64,000 bases of DNA from Hypericum androsaemum (GCA_963995505.1 OZ023198.1:744001-808000); one strand, 5' to 3'. Shown: positions 11,801-24,609, numbered from the stretch's first letter. Program-made: numbers and translations. The notes: generated from the sequence alone by a model not told the origin.

Positions 11801-14800
11801 TTCTGCTCCTCTCTTCCAGAAAGAAACTTGTGAACTTGCAATCCATCAATCACTCGAACCTTTGCATTTAACTGTTCTATTTTCTGCATAAGACTAATAG
11901 GATTTCTTGGAGATGCTGAGACTTCCGGCAATTGAGGTGCGCCAAGTTCTTCATTATCCGATCTCCTGAAAGAATTGACATCTCCTTTCAAATTTCTGAG
12001 ACTTGCTGGAGATTTGGTTTTCACAGGTAGTCTCCTTTGTTCATTCAATTCCCAGGGAGCTCCTCCGCCATGTGTCACTTTTCGACCATCTGCCTCCCCA
12101 TCCCTCTTATGATCCACATTCCAGCTTCTCTCAGTCGAAGAGTGCCTTTTCCAATCATCTTCCCTAGGGCGTAAAGAATGAGAGTTAATGTTCTCCGGCT
12201 TCTGTTGCTCATCTCGGTCTTCCCAGCAATCATATTGCTTCAAAAGAACTTTAGGCTGGCCACCATGAGTGTGAGCATCGTGAGTGCGACCATCGTGAGT
12301 GTGAGTCTCGTGAATTCTGTGAGCATCATGAGATCTGGCATCATAAGCTCGAGCCTCATGACTGCGTCCAGATTCCATTTGTTCCAGCGCTATTGCTTTA
12401 CTGCTTGGAGCATATCCACCTAATATGTTAGAATTGCCCATATCAGGAGCATTTGGACCCGAAAACAAGTTGTAAGCAGAAGGACCCACAGTCGTTCCCA
12501 TGGATGAAATTTCTCGTTCATTAGGATTTGCATTGCGCAAGGGAGGACCATAATAACCATCACATGGAACTGGTCCAGGGTAAAATCCAGGCCTCACTGT
12601 CGTGCCAGGGCGAACAAAAGCATCGTGCATATGGGGCCTATAAAAATTTCCATTGTTGGGATGGGGTCTCCTGGGTCCAGTCCCTCCTCCAGAAACCGCT
12701 TGCAGATTTGCAAGAGTGGGAGGGGCGACTTGTGGCCGGTACGGAAAGCCCCCAGGTCTAAATGGGGGTCCTCCCGGATGTCCTCTATACCAAACACCAC
12801 CCTGATGATTGTTAGCAGGAGGACCATGCCAAGCATCATAATGCTGTGGTGGAAAACCGGAATTATGATATGGTTGTGGTTCTGCATGCCACTTATCAAT
12901 TCTGGGCCTCGCTCCATCGTCGCCATAAGGTTGTGTTTCCCTTCTCCAAGAATTTGAATTTCCACTTCTAGCATTTCCATGCAAAGGGAAATCGCCTGGA
13001 AGGACAGAAACCCGTTTATCTATGGGTACATTTTGTTGAAGATGGACAACCAACTAAAACCACTAAATTGTGAGAAGCATGGCACATAGCAGAAACAGAT
13101 ATAAAAGTGAGGCTCCAACTATAAAAGGGAAGTATGTTGCAAATACAGACCTACAGAGTTCCCAAAATCCTCTTTTCTGGGTGGTCCACCACCAGAAGAT
13201 GAGCCAGGACGACCTTGAGGACCAAGATCTGCTGCAAAATAAGGATGGTAAGCGGGAAAGGGAAGAGTAGGAGAAAATGGTAGAAGTTTTTTTCTCAGAC
13301 AGGTTACATATTAAGATACAGTAGAGTGCCATCTTGAAGATGATCCATTAAGCCTACTTTTGGAATTAACTGAATAAGCTATCAAGCAGGCATTGGAGCA
13401 AAATTAAAAAAAGAAAAAAGAAAGATACTGTCTGGTCACTAATACAAAGAACAACTGAATTTTCTTTTGAAATTCAGAGAGCACTGAACCTTGATTCTCA
13501 ATGTTTCTTCCACAACTTTCCTTATCTAAACCATGGGTTGGAAAGTCTCCAGAAGACGATGTGGCCCCCTGAAAATGAAACAGATATTACTTGAAGGACA
13601 AAAAAGTCGATGCAAAATTGTCATAACTTAAAGCCCATTAGAAACAGCAAAGCAGAAAGCAAAAGGAAAATAAAGATGTCTGATGGATGAAATCCATATC
13701 AAGCTAGAATGTAAAGAAATTCAAGCCATTAACATTCTATAACCATACTCTTGATATAGTTGTCATCTCTTACAAATTTAGTTGTGCCACACCCTAAAAT
13801 CATATAAATAGAAAAAATATGAGAAAATTCTACTGGACCATGCAGGGGGACAAAAGGATGCAAAACCAAATAACAATATCAGAAGAATATAAGCCATCTG
13901 AAATGAAACTTTTTTTTACGTTGTAGAGCCTTAGAAAATATTACAAATGCAGCAAAAATCTGCCTGCCACATCAGCAAGCAAAAAGTTGGTCAAAATAGT
14001 TTCAAAGACTTGTTAGCTTTTCCTATATAACTGGACATCAAATAGGCACAACTTCCATCCGAAGAAAGTCCAAATTCGACCCCCCACTTCAAGCAAAGAA
14101 AAAAATACACATCAACTATGACATGTATCATCTGTGAATAGGACCCACTTTTGTTCTATTCAGACACAAAAGCATAAAAAGAGGCCATGGGAGCCCTTGC
14201 TTCATTCCATCCACAAGAAAAATGCTCCATATCAGAATCATGTCCCACAAACAATCAATTCAATTACTACAGCTCCACTAAAAAACAAAAAACCACACGC
14301 TGAAAACTTAGTGTTTATTCTAACAGGACATGAGCAATACATGCATACACAAACACATGTTCATTCAACCATATGCAAATAACAATACAGTTAGTTACTC
14401 AAAATGGTCCCCTCTTTACCAAAATTAAAAGTTCATCTCACGGTAATTTCAGAACCATACCAACTTATCAGCTGCCCCAGCACCCCACGCTGTTGTGTTA
14501 TCAGAAACAGATTCAGCAAACCGGGATAACTGCGAGCTACCTAGTCTGGTTTCAGCACTGTGTGGGCGCAGAGAAATGAGAGATTGCTGATTTGATGTGA
14601 ATGATCCAGAAGCTGAAGAAGGTCTTGAACTTGGACCCCATGCACTTGCATTACGCTCGTGAGTCATGTCGCTCCCAGCAGATGATGGCCTAGTGCCACT
14701 GCCACCAGATGAAGGACGTCCCTCCAAATTGCTTGGTGAACCAGTATTGCCATCAGTATTTGGAGACTGAACCGATGTGCCCCATGCACTAGATGTAGAA

Positions 14801-17069
14801 GAAGATGGTTTACTGCCCCAACTCTGGGTGGCCCTGTGACATGCAAGGAAATTGACTGAAATATCAAGCCAAAAGTTTTGGTAACTAGTTTATGACCATA
14901 AATGAAATCAGCATATCTCAATCCAGGTCATAGAAAAGACATTTTGTGGTAAAGTTACTTACTTGGGCACAATTTCCACATCTCGGTGCTGGCCATGCCT
15001 TTCCAACCTTGAAAACCACAAATCAGAGGTAAAATCTAATGAGCAAGGAATAAATCACCATACAATTGAGAAGAACAGCCCAGTTAGTGAAATAAATACC
15101 TCTGGCTGGGTAAGTTTATAGGCTTAGGAACAACTACAGATTCAGAAAACCGGGATGACTGCGAGCTACCTAGTCTGGTTTCTGCACTGTGTGGACGCAG
15201 AGAAATAAGAGATTGCTGATTTGATGTGAATGATCCGGAAGCTGAAGGTCTTGAACTTGGATCCCATGCACTTGCACCACGCTCATGAATTATGTCACTC
15301 CCGGCAGTTGATGGTCTGGCGCCACTGCCACCAGATGAAGGACGTCCTCCCAAAAGGCTAGGTGAACCAGCTCTGCCATCAGTATTTGAAGCCTGAACAG
15401 ATGTGCCCCATGCACTGGATGTAGAAGAAGATGGTTTACTGCCCAGCCTAAGGGTGCCCCTGTTACATGCAGGGAAATTGAGAGAAATTTCAAGCCAAAA
15501 GTTTTGGTTACTAGTTTATGACCATGAATCGAATCAGAATCTCAAACCAGGTAAAAGAAAAGACTTTTCTGGTACAAGTTACGTACTTGGGCACAGTATC
15601 AACATCTCGGCCCTGGCCATGGCTTTCTAGCCTTGAACATCACAAATCAGAGGGAAAATCTAATGAGCAAGGAATAAATCATCAGACCATAGAGAAGAAG
15701 AGCCCAATAGAGCAAGAACTACCTCTGGACAGATTCAGAAATCCGGGATAACTGCGAGCTGCCTGGTCTGATGTCTGCACTGTGTGGACGCAGAGAAATA
15801 AGAGATTGTTGATTTGATGCCAATGAACCAGAAGCTGAAGAAGGTCTTGAACTTGGACCCCATGCACTTGCACTAGCACTACCCTGAGTTATGTCACTCC
15901 CGGCAGATGATGGCCTAGTGCCACTGCCACCAGATGAAGGACGTCCCCCCAAATGGTTCGCTGAACCAGTACTGGCATCAGCATCTGGAGACTGAATAGA
16001 TGTACCCCATGCACTAGATGTAGAAGAAGATGGTTTACTACCCCAACTCAGGGTGCCCCTGTTGTGAAATGCAGGGTAATTAATTGAAGTATCAAGCCAA
16101 AAGTTTCAGTAACTAGTTTATGACCAAGAATAGAATCCGCATATCTCAAACCAGATCAAAGAAAAGACTGTTTTGAAAAAGGTTACGTACTTGGGCACAA
16201 TTTTAACATCCCGGTCCTGTCCATGGTTTTCTAACCTTGAACACCACAAATAATAGGTAAAACCTAATGAGCAAGGAATAAATCACCATACCATAGAGAC
16301 GAGGAGCCCAATTAGTGAAATAACTACCTCTGGCTGGGTAAGTTTATAGGCTTAGGAACGGCTATGCTGCCACCTCTTCTTGAGGAAGCCCACCTGCAGC
16401 AAAACACACAAGTTTATCTTAATTTTACTGAGCTCATCGTAGTAGAAAGCCTATACAAGTGGCATACATGTCCAATCCAAATCTCTAGATTTCAAACGTA
16501 AGAAACCATATAGACCACACAATTACAATTCAATAACTGATCGAAGAGCCTATTATTGAAAAACTAGGGAGTCAATGTACGAGCAACAAGGCAATGCAAG
16601 CTGCAAAGTGCAACCCTTAATAGTCAAAGTTTTCGTTTTCGTGACAGCTGCAAAACTATTTCTTTCTGTTTTTCCCTTTTCTGGTGTCTCTTCGGGTTAA
16701 TGCCAAACTTACTTACTGACACCGACTACTAATCTTAACGTCAACATAACACAGAAGCCACACCACTGACAGAACCAGGTACCATACATGAACGACCGCA
16801 GTGCTCATCTACAGTTGAAACGCTAGTGTAAACGGCTATTCAACTTGACAGCGGTAACCATAGGAAATGATTCCCACTTTTCTTTACCTCCACAATGCAG
16901 GAAAGGGAATGATAGAGAAGTTACGCATGATCATCTTCAGTACAAGAAGCTAAACACACAATCCACAATCCTTATATATGCGAAAATATAAACCTACCTA
17001 GAGTCAGTAAAGAACATGTTAGAACAATTATTACCTCCGCTCTCCTGTCAGCATACCCGACGCCGCCAT
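8892..17069 (-). CDS. MOS1: MODIFIER OF SNC1 (MOS1)-type protein with BAT2 N-terminal domain
   Basis: Thirteen exons inferred: 17035-17069, 16328-16393, 16191-16235, 15723-16058, 15587-15631, 15100-15459, 14963-15007, 14461-14833, 13490-13568, 13155-13228, 11651-13053, about 11319-11571, 8999-11245. Phases close through all of them, giving about 1786 codons. The start MAASGMLTGERRWASSRRGG and the block VPKPINLPSQR-LENHG match the conserved BAT2 N-terminus of plant MOS1. Further marks are GATSSSGDFPT, a Pro/Gly-rich central region, and a basic-acidic coiled coil (LAKQRLQQREKEEEERATDQK...LAKLEELNRR). In Arabidopsis MOS1 is a nuclear factor that modulates expression of the immune receptor SNC1 and flowering regulators. 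Oddities: the block exon 3 + exon 4 is present three times, and the conserved C-terminal tail (to 8892) is out of frame, with the open frame stopping at 8999. No other plant family fits as well. Confidence 0.9.
13569..14460 (-). other. Intron 8 of the MOS1-type gene
   Basis: Between donor TTG|GTATGG (exon end 14461) and acceptor CAG|GGGGCC (exon start 13568). AT-rich, with no open frame of interest. An alternative small exon is not excluded. Confidence 0.7.
14461..16393 (-). repeat. Intragenic tandem triplication of a two-exon block in the MOS1-type gene
   Basis: Three units of about 0.6 kb, each a 45-nt exon (L-E-x-H-G-Q-x-R-D-V-x-x-V-P) plus a 336-373-nt exon with RPSSGGSG(T/A)RPS(S/T)AGSD and SNQQSLISLRPHSA. 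Exons are 16191-16235/15723-16058, 15587-15631/15100-15459 and 14963-15007/14461-14833. The introns between are also homologous. The second unit's long exon ends in VVPKPINLPSQR, a copy of the end of exon 2 (16328-16393), which marks one duplication breakpoint. All units keep the same phase, so the repeats are predicted to be translated. Confidence 0.9.
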
Positions 17070-17540
17070 AGCTCAAATATGGTAACAAGATCATCCAAAA
17101 CAACTTCACTTCCCCACCCAGCAAAAGCTCCCCAACTAAATACACAAAAACCCGGTTACTTACAAACATAATTATTATTCTCATCATTCTTTTTCTTTTT
17201 CTTTTTCTTATTAACCGAAAACCAGAACGGAAGTTGCACCACTCTTCAGTAAACGTCCACTAGGGAGGGAGCTATACAGTCTCTTACCTTTTTTTCCCGT
17301 TAAACTTACGAACCGCGGTTCGAAACCCTAGAGAGAGAGAGAGAGATAGGAGTCGTAGAGAGAGAAAAAGGGTCAAGTTGGCGTTTGGGGGGAGGGAGAG
17401 ATGGGATATGGGAAGGGGAGGGAGGAGCGGGGGTTTGTGGATGACGGGAGAGAAATCCACAAGGAAAATGGGAAGGAGAGGAGGTGTTTCTGAAGGGTAT
17501 TTTTTAAGAGAATCATTTTTTAAACAGAAGAAACTCAAAT
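17070..17540 (-). promoter_or_regulatory. 5' leader and probable promoter of the MOS1-type gene
   Basis: Upstream of the start at 17069 on the minus strand. It holds a (GA)n run at about 17330-17346 and a purine-rich tract to about 17480. Such GA/CT tracts are common in plant 5' untranslated regions. No definite TATA box was found. Confidence 0.4.
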
Positions 17541-17873
17541 TATCAATTTAATCAAATACGAGCGAGCGAGTGAAAAAATCCTCGCCATAATTTTCTTCCA
17601 AGTAACGTCAACTAAGTAAGCTTAATAATATCATATAGTGTGCATAACCATATACATTAGTAACATCGTATGTTAGTTAATATTACTAATATATAACAAG
17701 ATAAAGTGTAACTATTATTATTTATACCAGCTCAGCTGAAGAAAGCAAAATAAGTTTCTGAACGTGTACAAACTGATATTTACATATGCATATCTATAAT
17801 ATTCAACAATCTGTTCATGTTTCACTTGCTCTGCAAGAGCAGATGCAACATCCATCCGTCTGTCTTGGTTGCG

Positions 17874-19373
17874 TTACTCGGCAGCTATTTTCGCATACGA
17901 ACAGCCATTTGCTGCCGATGTCTCGATCTCTACCCATACCTCGTTGGTGCGGCCGATGAAACGGAATGGAGGATCGTACTGAGCGATGGAGTAGGCACTC
18001 TTGCTCTCAGCAGAAGTTTCATTTGCCCATGGAGTCCTGCTCAGGCTGGTAGCAAGTTTCTCGGCTTCTTTCACAACATTCTCGTCTGTTGCAAAGCCAG
18101 AGAACTTCCTTACAGCAACACATTGGCTGTCCCATGCAAAAGGTGCCAAGTCGAGCTCGGGGAGCCCGACTGGTGGGTCAGCTTGGAACTTTGCGGGAAG
18201 GTAAAATCGAACGACATAGGCGGATGAGTGCAGTGGCCCGGCTCCTTGGACAAGGCTTGTAATGACAGGACTCGTCATTGGGATTCTAGAGCAGTTGAGA
18301 TTAGCACCTTGAATGTACTGGAACAACCTGTGATCATGATAGCAGAAAGATTTACAAAGTGAATTGGATTTCTAAACCACGACGAACACATATTTCCAAG
18401 GCCACACTTTTTAAATTGTTGCCAATATCCTATTTCCATTTTACTCAAATAGACCAAACCAAAATTCAATTTCTCCAGGGACAGTTGTGGTTAGAGTGCA
18501 GGAGGAGCAATTTCAAAGAATCGAGCTCGAGAGGCTAACAACGAAGTTATGCAGCGAAACCAACATCCTTTCTAAGGAACCTATAACGAAGATACACGGA
18601 GCTGCAATAGAATTCCATTCAGGATGTCTTTGTTACGCCCGAATATGTTTCCACGGGAAAAAAGTTCAGAGGTTCAAACATTGTAAAACATTTTCCTCAA
18701 TGAAAAAACTACTTAACTAGGATAGAAACAACTACTCGTAAAAAATTTGGAAAGTCATTTTCAGGTGGAGAACATTCACTGGCTGAAAACTAATTCTGGC
18801 GGAAACAAACGAAGCCATAAGCCAAAGGGCATTTAGTCTATCAGCACTAGCACTAGGCGTTGGCGATTTGACGGAAGTCCGAGGTTAAATCTCTTGGTGT
18901 AAAAATTTACCTTTAAAAAAAACCCATAAAATTGACTAATCTTTCCAAGGACAACATCAAAATTAGCCACAATTCATTTCTTATTCTAGGCAAATTCGAT
19001 CATTCTAGAAAAGAAAATCTCCAAAATTGCCAGCAAACAAGCCACTTTGACTAGAATTAGCTTAAATGGGTCTCGAGTTCGAGTTATTTTACTAGAATTA
19101 GCTTAAAGATGTCTCGAGTTCGAGTTATCGATAACGGGGAAAGAGAGAGAGAGAGTAGACGGACCTGTGGAAGCCGAACAAGGTGGCCTTGGCGAAGGAG
19201 AGCTCGTCGGTGGGGGCGGACATCCAGACGGACGCCCTGTAGAGCCTAATTTCGAAGTCCGACTCCGCGTGCACCACCGCGTACTGCGGCGCCTCGATCG
19301 CCCCGCACGTCTTCATAACCGCCGCCGCCACCACCACCACCACCACCACCATCGTCCTGGGCTTCGTCGCCAT
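17874..19373 (-). CDS. SOUL heme-binding-type protein with signal peptide
   Basis: Two exons: 19165-19373 (209 nt) and 17874-18327 (454 nt), joining GFHR-LFQYIQGAN, total 220 residues. Family marks are APQYAVVHAESDFEIRLY near the N-terminus, LFQYIQGANLNCSRIPMTSPVI, and PCVAVRKFSGF-like QCVAVRKFSGFATDENV. The N-terminus (about residues 8-25) is a hydrophobic poly-Val/Ala segment, so a secreted or vacuolar route is likely, as for other plant SOUL proteins with signal peptides. SOUL proteins bind heme or porphyrin; their plant role is poorly defined. The poly-Val run is encoded by a (GTG)n-type microsatellite. The length is normal for the family. Confidence 0.92.
18835..18922 (+). mobile_element. 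Possible SINE relic in the SOUL intron
   Basis: A B-box-like GAGGTTAAATCTC is followed by a short body and an A-run at about 18914-18922. No convincing target duplication could be read, so this is tentative. Confidence 0.3.
19050..19132. repeat. Tandem duplication of about 42 bp in the SOUL intron
   Basis: The block ACTAGAATTAGCTTAAA followed by TCTCGAGTTCGAGTTAT occurs twice in succession within the intron of the SOUL gene (18328-19164). The rest of that intron has a possible SINE relic at about 18835-18920 ending in an A-run. Confidence 0.7.
19320..19352 (+). repeat. Trinucleotide microsatellite (CCA/CCG) inside the SOUL signal peptide
   Basis: A run of ACC/GCC triplets on the plus strand reads as repeated GTG/GCG codons on the coding strand, producing MVVVVVVVAAAV. 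Slippage would change signal-peptide length without breaking the frame. Confidence 0.85.
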
Positions 19374-19414
19374 CTCTCTCTTGCTGGAATTGCTTGTCCC
19401 GCTTGGCCACCGTT

Positions 19415-19424
19415 ATTATATAGT
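19415..19424 (-). promoter_or_regulatory. TATA box of the SOUL gene
   Basis: ACTATATAAT on the minus strand about 45 bp upstream of the ATG at 19373. The spacing implies a very short 5' leader, or that the start site lies nearer the ATG. Confidence 0.5.
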
Positions 19425-19558
19425 GGGTTTTTTTATTATTTTATACTGATGTGGAAGTACCATTTTGCCCCTGGTTTTTACGTTTTAGTGGGAGGCTCGG
19501 AAAATAGTCAAATACGAGGTGAATTTTTCGAGATTCACAACATTTCGATCTTTTTCAT

Positions 19559-19632
19559 TGTGCGATTATTAGATTAAGATAGTTGTATCTTTTTTAGAAG
19601 GTATACAACTATCTTAATTTAATAATCGCACA
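19559..19632. repeat. 30-bp inverted repeat hairpin
   Basis: Arms 19559-19588 and 19603-19632 match at 29 of 30 bases around a 14-nt loop (left arm begins TGTGCGATTATTAG). A third partial copy of the inner sequence (TTAAGATAGTTGTAT) follows at about 19634-19648. It may be a tiny MITE or the end of one. Confidence 0.85.
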
Positions 19633-19639
19633 ATTAAGA

Positions 19640-20836
19640 TAGTTGTATCCCGGAGAAAATGTTAAAACATCTTAAATTTCTGTTGAGTTTTTCTAAAAGG
19701 TATATTTTATTAATCTCCGGGTTTACAATACATATTCGTAGATGAGGTTGCAGTCACTTGGCCTCGTCAAAATTTTATCACGGGAAAACCTAGTTGGAAT
19801 CTAGAATTTCGGGATTTTTTTAGTTTCAGAAGTTTGGAGTTGGTATTTACTGTCGAGATTATCTTATAAAAAATTTGGGAATTTTTAAATATTTATTTTT
19901 CAGATTGGAGCCGTGAATTTTAAATAAAATTGGAGCAAGTAATGTACTTTGTATTAGTCTAGTGAGTAAATAGCGAAAAGGAGAAATAATTGTGACCATT
20001 AGAAGACATAAACGGTAAACCCCAATTCGCTTGGTCACCAGGAGGTGCTTTTGGTCATTCCGCCCAGAAGTTCCGCTGAGATAAAAATAGAGATTAACGG
20101 CCAAAATCATCCAGGTAAAATGCCCTTCCCTGTTTGCTTCCCCTAGTCGGTTTCTGGGTGAGGTGAGGTACCTTCATTTTCTAACTTTTTGATGTTCCAA
20201 ATTTTTCACTGATTCTTTGGCATTCGAAGTCCAGTATGATGATTCTATTTAAAGATAATTTTTCAATGATATTTTTTATATTAGTAAAAATTTAAATTTA
20301 GTTCCTAAATAAATTCAAATCTAATCAACTCATATTCGTTGAGATGCTTAATATGCTCACATAGGATAATTATATTTTTGGACGGTTCCCTGACTGCGTA
20401 CGCTATTGGAAGACTTAATTGTCCGATTATAGGAAGATTAAGACAACATAATCTAGAAGTCTCAAATTTCTTTGGACCATTGATTTCGTAGGCCGCGGAC
20501 AATTCTTATGGGTTTGTTTGGATGAGTTGAATAGGCGTACAACTATTTTTGTTATAGACTATGTTCGGTGGAAAAAAATTGCCCCCAAAATGAAAATTTT
20601 GTCAAGTGCTATTTCCCATATTTTGTCCTGCCAATTGTTAAGAGCCCAAATTGAGTTCAGAATAATCCCCAGTATCACACGAATAAGGGAAATGGAACGC
20701 TATAATAGACAAATTTGAAATAAGAGAGATTAAATATGGGCAATTTTGGCAATGCCATATTGCAGTAATAGTATAAATAAGAAACGAACCCATATCCAGT
20801 CAGGAAGCGCTAATTCCTTGATTTGCCAGTATCTAC
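19640..20836. other. Intergenic, no gene recognised
   Basis: AT-rich sequence with only short chance frames. No domain, tRNA or element boundary could be supported. Confidence 0.3.
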
Positions 20837-20837
20837 C

Positions 20838-22520
20838 TGTCACGCCCCAGAAATTAGGCATGTCAATTGCCACGGAGTAAAATCTCCGTAAGGCACTTTT
20901 ATTCCTCAAAACTCGAAATAAGTCCAAAGAAAATCTGATAACATACTAATGAATTCGAAAACAAAATATATTGTCTTAAATATGGAAAACGTGATGCCCT
21001 AAGTCTAGGGATGCATGACCTCGCATCAAATCCTCACACCCGATCTGCCCCTGAAGTATCTGAAACAAAAATGCGTATTTTGATGAGATTACGCAACTCA
21101 GTAAGCCGAATTCAACAAGACAATCGCATCAACCAGAACAGTCAGATACAGACACCACAATTAGATTCAAGACATTAATAGACGCAAATCCGGAGCTACG
21201 ACATCGAGATCCTGTGGGGCACAGTAGACACCCCTTTTCTGCTGTATATTCCAGGAGCAGAAATGAGTTCTCTCCACAGGGCACAGATACCCACCACACT
21301 CACGTAGAGTAACCAAATTACAGTAGACAGTACAGAACTCTACGGGCACAGTAGTATGGGAGTAATCCCGACCAGTACAGTACAGAGTCCTTTCGGACAG
21401 AACAATACAGAACACATACATACAGTACACATACGATCAGAATACGGTTATATATACATACATCATACTCAAACAGAAATAGCAACATCTTAATCAATGT
21501 ACGATTATCCATCATTAATTCGACATATCAGGTTCATCACATGAAAGACTATCATCACAAACAATCATTATATCACAGGCAGTCCATGACTATATAATAA
21601 AATAAATAACATGTATTTAGATTAGATATAGAGATTCTAACATTTAGAATTAAATCGAATACCATACCGTGCAACAGTGAGCTCATCGCATGCAATAACA
21701 TAGTATTATATGCTTATACAACAAACAGTGGACGATGCAGTAACACCATATATTATAATAGTTAATACATACTAATCCCTTACAGAATCTTGTTGACTTC
21801 CTCGCATAATATATTATACAATTAAAAGACTTATCGCATGCAATATAATTATAGGTTACCTTGTATCGATCTATCTATATATATACATATATATAGACGC
21901 TAATCGCTCAATAGAAAATATTGCCATCTAACAATTGATTAACATGTTCGTTTGTATATAAATCGGTGGACAGTTAGTGGCAGTCGGTGGTCATGTATAT
22001 AAATCAATCAGTGCAGAAATCAGTATATAATAGCATGGAACCCAATACATAAGTCGATTGAACAAACCGAATGAACAGTAACATGATTACACTTCACCAC
22101 TACATACGGAAACCAGAATAGATCAACTCTATATCTCACAGTAAGACGGGATTCGACTTACCTTGTCTCTCATTTCGTTACTTCACTAGCCACTAACACT
22201 GACGTTCCCTGCGAATTCTTACAGGTCCTTCGGATTCCTACAGGTCCTTTCGGGTTTATCAGTGTCGGCCTACCAAGAATAAACAGAAAAGCCTAAATTC
22301 GGGAGAGGGGCTTACTCTAATGTCTCGGGACACGTTGTTGAGGTCGTCCCCGTCCCTTACTCACCCAGATCGGTCTCCTCACCTAGTAGGGGGCAAAAAC
22401 GAGATTTTAGAAAGTGGGGTTAGGGTTTCTGTCAGTCCTCCTTATATAGGCACGACTCTAGGATTTTTAGGTTGGTAAATTATAAACTGGTACCTAATGA
22501 ATTTTAGTTCAGTCCGCCAC
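20838..22520. mobile_element. Unclassified LTR-like repeat
   Basis: It begins TGTCACGCCCC, a start seen in many plant LTRs, and contains a TATA-like CCTTATATAGGCA at about 22440. It has no coding content. No matching second LTR, target duplication or clean end was found, so solo LTR is only one possibility. Region 21240-21430 is rich in short ACAGTA-type repeats. Confidence 0.35.
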
Positions 22521-22559
22521 TAGTTTGGAACATTCCTATTTTAGTTTCTTGATCTTTAC

Positions 22560-22758
22560 ACCACCCTTGACTTCAACATGTGGGTTTGCTCGGGTGGAGT
22601 TCTTTATTATGGCAGTGGGTTATGCTAGGCTTTAGCTGCCCGTAGAGGCCTTGAAGATTTTCGTAGCTGTTAGTATTTTATTTTTCTTTGTCTTGTTGCT
22701 TCTCTCCTCTTGCTGTACTTTCTTTTTTGCTAATAAAATTTTGACATTAAAAAAAAAA
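22560..22758 (+). mobile_element. LINE 3' tail
   Basis: A T-rich 3' end with GCTAATAAAATTTTGACATT followed by an A-run at about 22749-22758 resembles plant LINE termini. No coding domain is left. Confidence 0.5.
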
Positions 22759-23066
22759 GAACCCATAAAATAATTATACAGAAAAGCACACACTATTTAA
22801 ACCCCGATTAAAAAACTATGGCAGCTCAACCAAAAAAATAACACGCTAAGCAAGATATGTTGGCGAAAGCGATTCCATTATAACAAAAGGTTAGTGAACA
22901 TATAATTCTATTGAATAGACGATAAATACGATTCTATTCAATAGAGAGATTGTATCCAAACGATGGAGCATCAACAATCGAGAGATAGTTCTCTAGTTAT
23001 TTTTATTATTTAAATTTGGGGAAATAATTTATAGTTTTCATTGTTGTAACAATCTAGCATGGTATA

Positions 23067-23536
23067 TGAAGATTTCTACATATTACATACGCATATATAT
23101 AACGTGGATTATAACAAATTACAATCTAGAAATCGAATCAAATTAACGTTAAATAAATTCACGAATGAATTCGTTAAAATGTAAACACACTTACTTGTTG
23201 TAGCGCAGTTATCCACAGGAGCGTAACGGATTCTTGTCACCGGTCGGTTCTTGCTCACGGTATGTCGGAGTCAAGAACAATTTCCACGACCTCTATTTGC
23301 CTTGGAGATAAATCGAGAATTCAGGGATTAATCAAGTATTAATCCCCAATCCTTCTCTTGTGTGTCCGTTCATTTTCTTCCCCCTGCCACTTCTCCTCTT
23401 CCTCCTCACATTTAAAGGAAGAGGATTCACCTACAATCCCACTACTATGGTGGTGTATTATTTTATGTGCCAAAGCACTCATAAGTGGCTTCTCCACTAA
23501 TGGAGAATCATGGGTGGACAAGGTGGAATTCCAACA
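23067..23536 (-). repeat. 3' LTR of the complete copia element
   Basis: This is the downstream LTR in the element's own (minus) orientation. It is 470 bp, TG...CA, adjoins the polypurine tract, and is almost identical to 31192-31661. Confidence 0.96.
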
Positions 23537-24609
23537 ATCTCCCACTCACACATGATTGAACATATTCAATGTTTTCTCTTATCGTAATAGGCAAATATTT
23601 CATGCGACCAGCATACATCGAGTGCACGTAGCTAAACTCAAGAGCACATTTCGGCCACTTGAATGATAGCATCTCGATATCTCCATTACGTAAAGTATGC
23701 CTTACCCTAGGTCTCATCTCACATTCTTTGTTTCCACATGTGATTTCTGAAACAATCTATTCGTGTTCACTATTGTATTGCTCTCAATACAATAGGTGCA
23801 CCAGTGAACCACGAAGCTATTCGAATGTGATCAATAAAGAACTTTCTCCCTTAACAATATTTTTTCCATCATGATCCAGCCTGCTTTTCCAGTCAGCCTT
23901 GCCAGGTCGAATCAAACATGACCCTTTAAAGACTTTCCAAGCTAGCAGCACTGAATCATATTTCCAAAATATATTTAGGATCTTAAGGGTAGAGTTCCGG
24001 AAACCATAGTTTTCGGAGTTGGTCTCACACCAGGGAAACTGAAATCACTAAATAATAAAATTGATTTCCCATCCATAGGTCGAAGAGCACACATGACACT
24101 ATTCATGTGCTATGGTATTCTTTCCTGTTAAAGGAGCACATGTCTTTCGCAAATAACACCATACTAGAGCATCAGCTTCGATGTTTACAAACAACAGCTT
24201 TAGTCTACACAAAGACTACTCTAGGCTATCTAGACAGAATTATGGTAAGTTCCACTTACATCTTACCATTGGATCCCATATAATCCAATAAGTTCCAAGA
24301 ACTCATTTAATGTAGCAACTATTGCTTACTTATAATCTTGCGCTTTAACAAGACTGCTCTTGTAGTTAAGCAAGACAGCACTCTTGTTTTAGAACAGGCA
24401 CTCGATATTTAAGAATGTTCTAAAACATGCCTCATCTCAATCAAGAATCAACTCATGACTCCCACTGAGGTAAACACCCGTGTGAGTGGGCTATTTTTCT
24501 GTCCGACATGCATTAGTAAATGTTACCCTACATAACATTCACACAACACGTATTGCTGAAAACAACATTATATTGAACAACAAATTCTTTACAATATGAG
24601 CACAAAACA

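Noticed and set aside
11250..13053. Long plus-strand and alternate minus-strand frames over the MOS1-type gene (for example 12178-12423 and 12594-12980)
   Set aside because: They are shadows of the Pro/Gly-rich MOS1 coding exon in other frames.
17817..18227. 136-codon plus-strand frame near the SOUL gene
   Set aside because: It is antisense to SOUL exon 2, whose protein is clearly conserved.
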